Shown piece by piece: positions 7,687 to 15,704 of a stretch of DNA of 64,000 nt (position 1 is the stretch's first letter; each line of letters opens with the position of its first letter). Position numbers and translations under genes: made by a program. The stretch comes from Scandinavium sp002470465. GTDB taxonomy: Bacteria; Pseudomonadota; Gammaproteobacteria; Enterobacterales; Enterobacteriaceae. The notes beneath the pieces were generated by a model, which was not told where the DNA came from, ran no database searches, and was given only the letters and a program-made list of their open reading frames with translations. The stretch lies in assembly GCF_040750395.1 (NCBI RefSeq), contig NZ_JBFLVD010000012.1, positions 124,001-188,000 of the forward strand, written 5' to 3'.

Positions 7687-7726
7687 AAGGCCCTCTAAAT
7701 TTGTTAACTGGTAGCTAAGCCACAAA

Positions 7727-8755
7727 ATGGCGCATATTGTAACCCTAAACACCCCATCCAGAGAAGATTGGTTATCGCAACTTGCCGATGTAATCACCGA
7801 TCCCGATGAGCTGTTACGTCTCTTAAATGTAGACGCTGATGAAAATTTGTTCGCCGGACGCGACGCTAAGCGTTTATTCCCGCTGCGTGTCCCCCGGGCA
7901 TTTGCTGCACGCATGGAAAAAGGCAACCCGAATGACCCGCTGCTGTTGCAGGTGGTGACCGCTCAACAGGAGTTTGTCGCCGCCCCCGGTTTCAGCACCG
8001 ACCCGCTGGAAGAGCAAAACAGCGTGGTGCCTGGCCTGCTGCACAAATACCGTAACCGGGCACTGCTGCTGGTGAAGGGCGGTTGTGCGGTCAACTGCCG
8101 CTACTGCTTCCGCCGCCATTTCCCGTATGCTGAGAATCAGGGCAACAAACGCAACTGGCAGGCGGCGCTGGACTACATCAGCGCGCACCCTGAACTGGAT
8201 GAAATTATTTTCTCTGGCGGCGATCCGCTGATGGCCAAAGACCATGAACTGGACTGGCTGCTCAACGCGCTGGAGGCCATCCCGCACATCAAGCGCCTGC
8301 GTATTCACAGCCGTTTGCCGATCGTTATCCCGGCGCGCATTACGGACACCCTGGCGGAACGCTTTTCGCGATCCTCTCTGCAAATCCTGCTGGTAAACCA
8401 CATCAACCACGCCCAGGAAATTGACGATAACTTCCGCCAGGCAATGCACAAACTGAAAATAGCGGGCGTAACGCTGCTGAATCAGAGCGTGCTGCTGCGC
8501 GGCGTGAACGACAATGCGCAGACGCTGGCTAACCTTAGCAATGCTTTATTTGATGCCGGCGTTATGCCCTACTACCTGCACGTGCTGGATAAGGTGCAGG
8601 GTGCGGCACATTTCATGGTGAGCGATGACGAAGCGCGAACGATTATGCGCGAACTACTGACGCTGGTTTCGGGCTACATGGTGCCAAAACTGGCCCGTGA
8701 AATTGGCGGTGAACCAAGCAAAACGCCGCTGGATTTGCAGCTGCGACAGAGCTGA
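7727..8755 (+). CDS. epmB: L-lysine 2,3-aminomutase for EF-P modification, EpmB
   Basis: A 342-residue radical SAM enzyme that converts L-lysine to (R)-beta-lysine, the group EpmA loads on EF-P. The 4Fe-4S/SAM motif CAVNCRYC lies near residue 120. A PLP-binding lysine is expected in the C-terminal part, and the segment SGGDPL is typical of lysine aminomutases. It is divergent from its target efp across 40 bases. Length equals the E. coli protein. Confidence 0.97.
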   Translation: MAHIVTLNTPSREDWLSQLADVITDPDELLRLLNVDADENLFAGRDAKRLFPLRVPRAFAARMEKGNPNDPLLLQVVTAQQEFVAAPGFSTDPLEEQNSVVPGLLHKYRNRALLLVKGGCAVNCRYCFRRHFPYAENQGNKRNWQAALDYISAHPELDEIIFSGGDPLMAKDHELDWLLNALEAIPHIKRLRIHSRLPIVIPARITDTLAERFSRSSLQILLVNHINHAQEIDDNFRQAMHKLKIAGVTLLNQSVLLRGVNDNAQTLANLSNALFDAGVMPYYLHVLDKVQGAAHFMVSDDEARTIMRELLTLVSGYMVPKLAREIGGEPSKTPLDLQLRQS

Positions 8756-8773
8756 ACCCAACAAATCGCAGAT

Positions 8774-8800
8774 AATAAAACGCCCTCACGATGGAGGGCG
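8774..8800 (-). terminator. Terminator of yjeI, facing epmB
   Basis: Stem CGCCCTC / GAGGGCG (8781-8800) followed on the minus strand by TTTTATTAT. It terminates yjeI and may also serve epmB. Confidence 0.8.
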
Positions 8801-8820
8801 GATTCATCACATAAAGTGAC

Positions 8821-9174
8821 TCAGTTCGGGCACTTATAGACCTGGCCGATCATTTCGCTGTCGGTCGGAACGAAGCTGGAAAGCATTCCCTGAGTCGGGC
8901 TGCTGACGCCGTAAATCACGTTGCCGCCCATTTCCGCCGCCTGGTTGCGCAGCGCATTCGCCGCACCACGCATTGAACCGCCCTCTTCACCGCGCTGGCC
9001 AGAAAGCCAGTTGCTCTGCTTGCCCGTTGCGGAGCCAATCAGATGGCATTCGGTGCCCGGCTTATCTTCAACAAAGCGAACGTTTTGCCCGCCTGCGGTC
9101 AGTTCATTGCTGGAACTGCAGCCTGCCAGCATTAAAGCGGCACCGACGATCCCTGCACAGACTTTTACGCGCAT
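8821..9174 (-). CDS. yjeI: DUF4156 lipoprotein YjeI
   Basis: A 117-residue predicted lipoprotein with signal peptide MRVKVCAGIVGAALMLAGC and lipobox LAGC, then SSSNELTAGG. The mature part has two further Cys (in GTECHL and near the C-terminal YKCPN) that could form a disulfide. It matches E. coli YjeI in length and over most of its sequence. Function is unknown. The chosen start has GAGGAATAAC upstream; a start ten codons earlier would add a hydrophilic stretch ahead of the signal peptide. Confidence 0.9.
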   Translation of the reverse strand: MRVKVCAGIVGAALMLAGCSSSNELTAGGQNVRFVEDKPGTECHLIGSATGKQSNWLSGQRGEEGGSMRGAANALRNQAAEMGGNVIYGVSSPTQGMLSSFVPTDSEMIGQVYKCPN

Positions 9175-9247
9175 GTTATTCCTCGTTATTAGTGGGCTGG
9201 ACACAACTTGTCCGAGTGAACGTTATACTAAAAAGATGACCAAAAGA

Positions 9248-9285
9248 AAAACCCCCGGGGCATGTTCTGCCACAGGGGTTTTCTA
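9248..9285. terminator. Terminator of groEL, possibly bidirectional
   Basis: Stem AAAACCCC / GGGGTTTT around a 19-base loop that itself has GGCA/TGCC pairing. On the minus strand it is followed by TTTTTCTTTT, fitting the end of the groSL transcript. Confidence 0.75.
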
Positions 9286-9316
9286 TTTTTTGCGAAATGT
9301 TTATTTAATCGAATAA

Positions 9317-9415
9317 TTCAAGTTGCAGAAAGGCGACAAGTGGGTGAATCCCCGGAAGCTTACTTAAGTAAGTGACCGGGGTGAACTCACGCAGTCAACG
9401 CATCTGCGGCTTGAA
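9317..9415. repeat. ERIC (IRU) element downstream of groEL
   Basis: An imperfect palindrome with termini TTCAAGTTGCAG and CTGCGGCTTGAA. The centre (GTGAATCCCC, then GGAAGCTTACTTAAGTAAGT, then GACCGGGGTGAAC) matches the ERIC1/ERIC2 core. It lies between the groEL stop and the groSL terminator, so it is transcribed as part of the groSL mRNA. Confidence 0.88.
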
Positions 9416-9429
9416 GAATGAAGATTAAA

Positions 9430-11073
9430 TTACATCATGCCGCCCATACCGCCCATACCACCCATGCCGGCTGCGCCTAAGTCAGGTGCGTCGCCTTTTG
9501 GCATGTCGGTAACCATGCACTCGGTGGTGATCATCAGACCCGCCACGGATGCCGCGTACTGCAGAGCAGAACGGGTCACTTTGGTTGGATCCAGAATACC
9601 CATGTCGATCATGTTGCCGTACTCTTCGGTCGCTGCGTTGTAACCGTAGTTACCGTCGCCGCCCTTCACAGTGTTCGCCACAACGGACGGCTCTTCACCG
9701 CAGTTCAGCACGATCTGACGCAGCGGAGCTTCCATCGCGCGCAGCGCAACTTTGATACCCACGTTCTGATCTTCGTTGATGCCACGCAGTTCGCCGAGCT
9801 TAGAAGCCACGCGAATCAGCGCTACGCCACCACCGGCAACCACGCCTTCTTCTACCGCAGCACGGGTTGCGTGCAGGGCATCTTCAACGCGCGCTTTCTT
9901 CTCTTTCATTTCAACTTCAGTTGCCGCGCCCACTTTGATAACGGCTACGCCGCCAGCCAGTTTCGCTACGCGTTCCTGCAGTTTTTCACGATCGTAGTCA
10001 GAAGTCGCTTCTTCGATCTGCTGGCGAATCTGAGTCACACGACCCTGAATGGAAGCTTCTTCACCCACGCCATCGATGATGGTGGTGGTGTCTTTGTTGA
10101 TCACAACGCGCTTAGCCTGACCCAGGTCTTCCAGGGTTGCTTTTTCCAGCTCCATACCGATCTCTTCAGAGATAACGGTACCGCCGGTCAGGGTTGCGAT
10201 GTCCTGCAGCATAGCTTTACGACGGTCGCCAAAGCCTGGTGCTTTAACCGCAGCAACTTTCACGATGCCACGCATGGTGTTAACCACCAGAGTCGCCAGC
10301 GCTTCGCCTTCAACGTCTTCGGCAATGATAACCAGCGGCTTGCCTGCTTTCGCAACGGCTTCCAGCACGGGCAGCATTTCGCGGATGTTGGAGACTTTTT
10401 TGTCTGCCAGCAGGATGAACGGGCTTTCCAGCTCAACTGCGCCAGTTTCAGGCTTGTTGATGAAGTACGGAGAGAGATAACCGCGGTCGAACTGCATACC
10501 TTCAACCACGTCCAGCTCGTCCTGCAGGCCGGTGCCGTCTTCAACGGTGATCACGCCTTCTTTACCGACTTTGTCCATTGCTTCAGCAATGAGTTTACCT
10601 ACGGTTTCGTCGGAGTTAGCGGAGATGGTACCTACCTGAGCGATAGCTTTGGAGTCAGAGCAAGGTACGGACAGGGTTTTCAGTTCTTCAACCGCAGCAG
10701 CGACAGCTTTGTCGATACCACGTTTCAGGTCCATTGGGTTCATGCCCGCAGCAACGGCTTTCAGGCCTTCAGTGATGATTGCCTGCGCCAGTACGGTCGC
10801 GGTGGTGGTGCCGTCGCCCGCAGCGTCGTTCGCTTTAGAGGCCACTTCTTTCACCATCTGTGCGCCCATGTTTTCGAACTTGTCTTCCAGCTCGATTTCA
10901 CGCGCTACGGATACGCCATCTTTGGTGATGGTCGGTGCACCGAAAGATTTATCCAGAACCACGTTACGGCCTTTCGGGCCCAGGGTCACTTTCACTGCAT
11001 CTGCCAGTACGTTTACGCCGCGCAGCATTTTCACACGAGCGTCGTTACCGAATTTTACGTCTTTAGCTGCCAT
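9430..11073 (-). CDS. groEL: Chaperonin GroEL
   Basis: A 547-residue 60-kDa chaperonin that forms the double heptameric ring folding chamber in the cytosol. Visible motifs are the ATP-binding DGTTTATVLA near residue 87, the Cpn60 signature AAVEEGVVAGGG near 400-410, and a C-terminal GGM repeat tail. It is one residue shorter than E. coli GroEL. It is 40 bases downstream of groES in the same heat-shock operon. Both antisense frames contain long open stretches that are shadows of its codon bias. Confidence 0.99.
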   Translation of the reverse strand: MAAKDVKFGNDARVKMLRGVNVLADAVKVTLGPKGRNVVLDKSFGAPTITKDGVSVAREIELEDKFENMGAQMVKEVASKANDAAGDGTTTATVLAQAIITEGLKAVAAGMNPMDLKRGIDKAVAAAVEELKTLSVPCSDSKAIAQVGTISANSDETVGKLIAEAMDKVGKEGVITVEDGTGLQDELDVVEGMQFDRGYLSPYFINKPETGAVELESPFILLADKKVSNIREMLPVLEAVAKAGKPLVIIAEDVEGEALATLVVNTMRGIVKVAAVKAPGFGDRRKAMLQDIATLTGGTVISEEIGMELEKATLEDLGQAKRVVINKDTTTIIDGVGEEASIQGRVTQIRQQIEEATSDYDREKLQERVAKLAGGVAVIKVGAATEVEMKEKKARVEDALHATRAAVEEGVVAGGGVALIRVASKLGELRGINEDQNVGIKVALRAMEAPLRQIVLNCGEEPSVVANTVKGGDGNYGYNAATEEYGNMIDMGILDPTKVTRSALQYAASVAGLMITTECMVTDMPKGDAPDLGAAGMGGMGGMGGMM

Positions 11074-11113
11074 TGTTCTTTCCCTTAAATTCGTTTGTCA
11101 GTGTGCGAATGAA

Positions 11114-11407
11114 TTACGCTTCAACAATTGCCAGGATGTCGCTTTCGGACATGATCAGCACTTCTTCGTTGTCGATTTTCTCGGACTTCACGCCGTAGCC
11201 GTCGTTGAAAATCACGATGTCGCCCACTTTTACGTCCAGCGGCTGCACAGAGCCGTTATCCAGAATGCGACCTTTACCGACAGCGATGATTTCGCCACGA
11301 GTTGATTTACCCGCAGCGGAACCGGTCAGAACGATGCCGCCTGCAGATTTGGATTCAACTTCTTTACGTTTGACGATCACACGATCATGTAACGGACGAA
11401 TACTCAT
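11114..11407 (-). CDS. groES: Co-chaperonin GroES
   Basis: A 97-residue subunit of the heptameric lid for GroEL. The mobile loop (KSAGGIVLTGSAAGKSTRGE, about residues 15-35) and the roof hairpin are intact. Start MSIRPLHDRV follows AGGAGAGCTATC. It is the first gene of groSL behind a sigma-32 promoter. Confidence 0.99.
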   Translation of the reverse strand: MSIRPLHDRVIVKRKEVESKSAGGIVLTGSAAGKSTRGEIIAVGKGRILDNGSVQPLDVKVGDIVIFNDGYGVKSEKIDNEEVLIMSESDILAIVEA

Positions 11408-11486
11408 TGATAGCTCTCCTTTGAGAAAGTCATTATCAGTTATGGATGACGCCGGGCCGCTGTGGTTTACCGGCTAGTGACGAGAG

Positions 11487-11514
11487 AGATGGGGATGGGA
11501 ATTTTTCCTTCAAG
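11487..11514 (-). promoter_or_regulatory. Sigma-32 heat-shock promoter of groSL
   Basis: On the minus strand CTTGAA (11509-11514) and CCCCATCT (11487-11494) are separated by 14 bases, an excellent match to the RpoH consensus and to the known E. coli groE promoter. Confidence 0.92.
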
Positions 11515-11577
11515 GGGGGCACATCAAAAAAATCTTCAGAATTGGCCTTAATTCACGAAACGAAGCTTTCAGAAGCA

Positions 11578-11603
11578 AAAGGCCCGGAAGTTCCGGGCCT
11601 TTC
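11578..11603 (-). terminator. fxsA terminator
   Basis: Perfect stem AAAGGCCCGGAA / TTCCGGGCCTTT with almost no loop. On the minus strand it continues with TTTTGCTT, just after the fxsA stop. Confidence 0.82.
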
Positions 11604-11609
11604 ATCTGC

Positions 11610-12080
11610 TTAGCGATCGTCTTTATGATCGAGGCGCTCGTGCTGCTCATCCTTGCGCTGATACTCCCCTTCAAACGTGTCGCCTCCTTTCTCAGGCGAG
11701 GTGAAACCCCCACCCGGCGTGCGCGCAAAGCGCAGGTGCGGCATCAGCTTCAGCGTCAGGTGTTTTTGCACCGGCGGTAACAGCAGAAGCAGGCCAAGGA
11801 AGTCGGTAAAGAAGCCCGGGATCACCAGCAACAGGCCAGAGATAATCAGCGATACGCTTTTAATCATCTCCGCCGCCGGGCTTTCACCCGCCTGCATTTT
11901 CTGCTGCATCAGCAGGAAGTTTTTGAAGCCCTGATGACGAATCAAAGACATCCCGATGACCGAGGTGAAAATCACCAGAATCAGCGTCAGGAAAACGCCC
12001 AGCACATGCGCGACCTGGATAAAAATCGAGATCTCGATGTAGACGTATAAAAAGATGGCAAGCAGCGGTATCCAGCGCAC
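11610..12080 (-). CDS. fxsA: FxsA family membrane protein
   Basis: A 156-residue inner-membrane protein with two long hydrophobic regions near the N-terminus (about 5-50) and one near 75-105. A hydrophilic, charged tail ends in KDEQHERLDHKDD. FxsA was named for suppression of F-plasmid exclusion of phage T7 when overproduced; its normal role is unclear. The gene lies between groSL and aspA as in E. coli, divergent from aspA. Confidence 0.93.
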   Translation of the reverse strand: MRWIPLLAIFLYVYIEISIFIQVAHVLGVFLTLILVIFTSVIGMSLIRHQGFKNFLLMQQKMQAGESPAAEMIKSVSLIISGLLLVIPGFFTDFLGLLLLLPPVQKHLTLKLMPHLRFARTPGGGFTSPEKGGDTFEGEYQRKDEQHERLDHKDDR

Positions 12081-12414
12081 TGGTTTCTCCTGTGAAAACC
12101 GCCGCTCGTAGCGACGGTTTGAATGGGTTTGCGATTCGCGTATTCAGGAGATGGAGGCAAAAAAACCTTTTTCAATCCGCAGCATCACGCTTTTTTCCCG
12201 TACGGTTTTTGCGGTGATTCATTTCACAGATTAATAAATCGGATGCGGGTCGGCGCAGTTTAAGTGATCCAGGTTACGGCAATTCGCTATTATCAGCATA
12301 TGATCGTGGGCATCGGGCCGATTAAGGAAATAATCGTCGGCCAAAAAACAGACAAGACCCCACTCGTCCTGTGTGTAAGATGAATTCATTAGCAGCTTAA
12401 TCAAGAAGGTTCAC
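12081..12414. other. Divergent fxsA-aspA regulatory region
   Basis: A 334-base gap without a gene. It holds a CRP-like site at 12213-12228, a second weaker GTGATCC-type half site near 12265, and the aspA leader ending in a ribosome site AAGAAGG before ATG 12415. I see no repeat or small gene in it. Confidence 0.6.
12213..12228. promoter_or_regulatory. Candidate CRP site upstream of aspA
   Basis: GGTGA-TTCATT-TCACA differs from TGTGA-N6-TCACA by one base. Catabolite-sensitive control of aspA is known in E. coli. The distance to the gene (about 190 bases) leaves the promoter position open. Confidence 0.6.
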
Positions 12415-13851
12415 ATGTTAAACAACATTCGTATCGAAGAAGATTTGTTGGGTACCAGGGAAGTTCCAGCGGACGCGTACTACGGCGTCCACACTCTGAG
12501 AGCGATTGAAAACTTCTACATCAGCAACAGCAAAATCAGCGATATCCCCGAATTCGTTCGCGGTATGGTGATGGTGAAGAAGGCCGCCGCGCTGGCAAAC
12601 AAAGAGCTGCACACCATTCCAAAAGGTGTCGCTGACGCCATTATTGCCGCATGTGATGAAGTCCTGAATAACGGCAAATGCATGGATCAGTTCCCGGTTG
12701 ACGTCTATCAGGGCGGCGCAGGCACCTCCGTGAACATGAACACCAACGAAGTGCTGGCCAATATCGGCCTCGAACTGATGGGCCATCAGAAAGGTGAATA
12801 CCAGTATCTGAACCCGAACGACCACGTTAACAAATGCCAGTCCACCAACGACGCCTACCCGACCGGCTTCCGCATCGCGGTGTACGCGTCCGTGGTGAAA
12901 CTGATTGACGCCATCAATCAGTTAGGTGACGGCTTCCAGCGCAAGTCGGTCGAATTCCAGGATATCCTGAAGATGGGCCGCACTCAGTTGCAGGACGCGG
13001 TGCCGATGACCCTCGGCCAGGAATTCCACGCGTTCAACGTTCTGCTGAACGAAGAGACGAAGAACCTGCTGCGCACCTCTGAACTGCTGCTGGAAGTGAA
13101 CCTCGGCGCAACCGCCATCGGTACGCGCCTGAACACTCCGGACGGCTACCAGCAGCTGGCGGTACAGAAACTGGCAGAAGTCGCTAACATGCCGGTGGTG
13201 CCTGCCGAAGACCTGATTGAAGCAACCTCTGACTGCGGCGCTTATGTAATGGTTCACAGCTCGCTGAAACGTCTGGCGGTGAAGCTGTCGAAAATCTGTA
13301 ATGACCTGCGCCTGCTCTCTTCTGGCCCGCGCGCTGGCCTGAACGAAATCAACCTGCCGGAGCTGCAGGCGGGTTCTTCTATCATGCCAGCCAAAGTGAA
13401 CCCGGTTGTGCCGGAAGTCGTTAACCAGGTGTGCTTCAAGGTTATCGGCAACGACACCACCGTCACCATGGCCTCCGAAGCGGGTCAGCTGCAGCTGAAC
13501 GTGATGGAGCCAGTGATTGGCCAGGCCATGTTCGAATCCATCCACATTCTCACCAACGCCTGCTACAACCTGCTGGAAAAATGCATCAACGGTATTACCG
13601 CGAACAAAGAAGTGTGTGAGGGCTACGTCTATAACTCCATCGGCATCGTGACCTACCTGAACCCGTTCATTGGCCACCACAACGGCGATATCGTCGGTAA
13701 AATCTGTGCCGAAACCGGCAAGAGCGTGCGTGAAGTGGTGCTGGAGCGTGGCCTGCTGACCGAGGCCGAACTGGACGATATCTTCTCCCCGCAGAACCTG
13801 ATGCACCCGGCCTATAAAGCTAAGCGTTTTACCGATGAAAGCGAACAGTAA
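12415..13851 (+). CDS. aspA: Aspartate ammonia-lyase (aspartase)
   Basis: A 478-residue fumarase/aspartase superfamily enzyme converting L-aspartate to fumarate and ammonia in the cytosol. The superfamily signature GSSIMPAKVNP lies near residue 320, in the flexible loop with the catalytic serine; TSVNMNTNEV near 101-110 is another conserved block. Length is identical to E. coli AspA. Together with dcuA downstream and frdABCD at 1.5-4.9 kb it feeds anaerobic fumarate respiration. Confidence 0.98.
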   Translation: MLNNIRIEEDLLGTREVPADAYYGVHTLRAIENFYISNSKISDIPEFVRGMVMVKKAAALANKELHTIPKGVADAIIAACDEVLNNGKCMDQFPVDVYQGGAGTSVNMNTNEVLANIGLELMGHQKGEYQYLNPNDHVNKCQSTNDAYPTGFRIAVYASVVKLIDAINQLGDGFQRKSVEFQDILKMGRTQLQDAVPMTLGQEFHAFNVLLNEETKNLLRTSELLLEVNLGATAIGTRLNTPDGYQQLAVQKLAEVANMPVVPAEDLIEATSDCGAYVMVHSSLKRLAVKLSKICNDLRLLSSGPRAGLNEINLPELQAGSSIMPAKVNPVVPEVVNQVCFKVIGNDTTVTMASEAGQLQLNVMEPVIGQAMFESIHILTNACYNLLEKCINGITANKEVCEGYVYNSIGIVTYLNPFIGHHNGDIVGKICAETGKSVREVVLERGLLTEAELDDIFSPQNLMHPAYKAKRFTDESEQ

Positions 13852-13872
13852 TAATTCAGGTTAAAATCAGGC

Positions 13873-13900
13873 AAGGCACGTCGGCTGACGTGCCTTTTTT
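13873..13900 (+). terminator. Terminator between aspA and dcuA
   Basis: Stem AGGCACGTC / GACGTGCCT closes on GGCT, with TTTTTTCTTTT following. Some read-through into dcuA is likely. Confidence 0.88.
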
Positions 13901-13965
13901 CTTTTCTGGAACATCAAAAAAATAACATTTAAGTATCCAACATCTAACAATCAAGGGAAGCGATC

Positions 13966-15267
13966 ATGATAGTCATCGAACTTATCATTGTATTAGCGGC
14001 GATCTTTCTCGGCGCCAGATTAGGGGGAATTGGCATTGGCTACGCGGGTGGCCTTGGCGTTCTGGTGCTTGCCGCCATTGGCGTTGAGCCCGGCAAAATT
14101 CCGTTCGACGTTATCTCCATCATCATGGCGGTGATTGCAGCGATTTCCGCGATGCAAATCGCCGGTGGTCTGGATTACCTCGTGAATCAGACGGAAAAAC
14201 TGCTGCGCCGTAACCCGAAATACATCACCATTCTGGCTCCCATCGTTACCTACTTCCTGACTATATTTGCCGGTACCGGCAACATCTCGCTGGCCACGCT
14301 GCCGGTGATTGCCGAAGTGGCAAAAGAGCAAGGCGTTAAGCCATGCCGTCCGCTCTCAACTGCCGTTGTCTCTGCGCAGATTGCGATTACCGCCTCGCCG
14401 ATTTCCGCCGCCGTGGTGTACATGTCTTCGGTAATGGAAGGTCACGGAGTCAGCTACATCCACCTGCTCTCCGTGGTCATTCCGTCCACGCTGCTGGCAG
14501 TGCTGCTGATGTCGTTCCTCGTCACCATGCTGTTTAACTCTAAGCTTTCCGACGATCCGGTGTACCTCAAGCGCCTGGAAGAAGGGTTAATTGAGCTACG
14601 CGGTGAACGCCAGATGGAGATCAAACCGAAGGCGAAACTGTCGGTGCTCCTGTTCCTGCTTGGCGTGGTCTGCGTGGTGGCTTATGCCATCGTTAACAGC
14701 CCAAGCCTTGGTCTGGTTGCCAAACCGCTGATGAACACCACTAACGCGATTCTGATCATCATGCTGAGCGTCGCCACCCTGACGACGATTATCTGTAAGG
14801 TCGAAACCGACAGCATTCTGAGCTCCAGCACCTTCAAGGCGGGCATGAGCGCCTGTATCTGTATTCTCGGCGTGGCCTGGCTCGGCGACACCTTCGTCTC
14901 CCACAACATTGACTGGATCAAAGAGACGGCCGGCAGCGTGATTCAGGGCCATCCGTGGCTTCTGGCGGTGATCTTCTTCTTCGCCTCCGCCCTGCTCTAT
15001 TCTCAGGCGGCGACGGCGAAAGCCCTGATGCCGATGGCGCTGGCGCTGAACGTCTCCCCACTGACTGCCGTAGCCTCTTTCGCTGCGGTATCCGGTCTGT
15101 TCATTCTGCCGACCTACCCGACGCTTGTCGCCGCGGTACAGATGGATGACACCGGCACCACGCGTATTGGCCGCTTCGTGTTTAACCATCCGTTCTTCAT
15201 TCCCGGCACCATGAGCGTCATTTTCTCAGTGTGCTTCGGCTTCCTGATTGGCAGCTTCGCTCTTTAA
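13966..15267 (+). CDS. dcuA: Anaerobic C4-dicarboxylate transporter DcuA
   Basis: A 433-residue inner-membrane carrier with about ten hydrophobic segments, length identical to E. coli DcuA. The Dcu family takes up aspartate, fumarate and malate and exchanges them for succinate. It follows aspA by 114 bases and supplies AspA with aspartate. Start MIVIELIIVLAAIFLG is preceded by AAGGGAAGCGATC. Confidence 0.97.
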   Translation: MIVIELIIVLAAIFLGARLGGIGIGYAGGLGVLVLAAIGVEPGKIPFDVISIIMAVIAAISAMQIAGGLDYLVNQTEKLLRRNPKYITILAPIVTYFLTIFAGTGNISLATLPVIAEVAKEQGVKPCRPLSTAVVSAQIAITASPISAAVVYMSSVMEGHGVSYIHLLSVVIPSTLLAVLLMSFLVTMLFNSKLSDDPVYLKRLEEGLIELRGERQMEIKPKAKLSVLLFLLGVVCVVAYAIVNSPSLGLVAKPLMNTTNAILIIMLSVATLTTIICKVETDSILSSSTFKAGMSACICILGVAWLGDTFVSHNIDWIKETAGSVIQGHPWLLAVIFFFASALLYSQAATAKALMPMALALNVSPLTAVASFAAVSGLFILPTYPTLVAAVQMDDTGTTRIGRFVFNHPFFIPGTMSVIFSVCFGFLIGSFAL

Positions 15268-15295
15268 CGCCTTTCGGGATGTAAAATTACTTAAA

Positions 15296-15317
15296 GTCGG
15301 GCCGCTCAGCGGCCCGG
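15296..15317 (+). terminator. GC hairpin after dcuA
   Basis: Stem CGGGCCGCT / AGCGGCCCG without a strong T-run. Possibly a weak terminator or mRNA stabiliser ahead of cutA. Confidence 0.5.
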
Positions 15318-15380
15318 GTCGTTAATGTCTCCTCCCCGCATCGTGCTATAGTGCCTTTTTTCGCCGATACGAGGTTGCCG

Positions 15381-15704
15381 ATGACCCAGCCAGATGCCGT
15401 TGTTGTTCTCTGTACCGCCCCGGACGAAGCCACTGCCCAGGATTTAGCCGCCAAAGTGCTGGCGGAAAAACTCGCCGCCTGCGTGACGCTGCTGCCCGGC
15501 GCCACATCGCTTTATTACTGGGAAGGCAAGCTGGAGCAGGAGTATGAAGTGCAAATGCTGCTGAAGTCCGATACCGCTCATCAGCAGGCGCTGCTGGATT
15601 GTCTGAAGTCACATCACCCGTATCAAACCCCGGAACTGCTGGTTTTACCCGTTTCCCACGGAGACAACGATTACTTCTCATGGCTCAACGCATCCTTACG
15701 CTGA
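15381..15704 (+). CDS. cutA: Divalent cation tolerance protein CutA
   Basis: A 107-residue trimeric, PII-like cytosolic protein linked to copper tolerance. The core VVVLCTAPDEATAQDLAAKVLAE and the C-terminal HPYQTPELLVLPVSHGD are nearly as in E. coli. The start at MTQPDAVVV follows GAGGTTGCCG; an upstream ATG in frame lacks a ribosome site and would overlap the promoter. The last 25 bases overlap the start of dsbD. Confidence 0.93.
   Translation: MTQPDAVVVLCTAPDEATAQDLAAKVLAEKLAACVTLLPGATSLYYWEGKLEQEYEVQMLLKSDTAHQQALLDCLKSHHPYQTPELLVLPVSHGDNDYFSWLNASLR

Noticed and set aside
9871..11088. Open frame of about 405 codons on the plus strand opposite groEL
   Set aside because: It mirrors groEL exactly, has the Phe/His-rich composition typical of antisense frames in codon-biased genes, and lacks a ribosome site or any family motif.
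12922..13806. 294-codon minus-strand frame inside aspA
   Set aside because: Shadow frame; aspA itself is complete and conserved on the plus strand.
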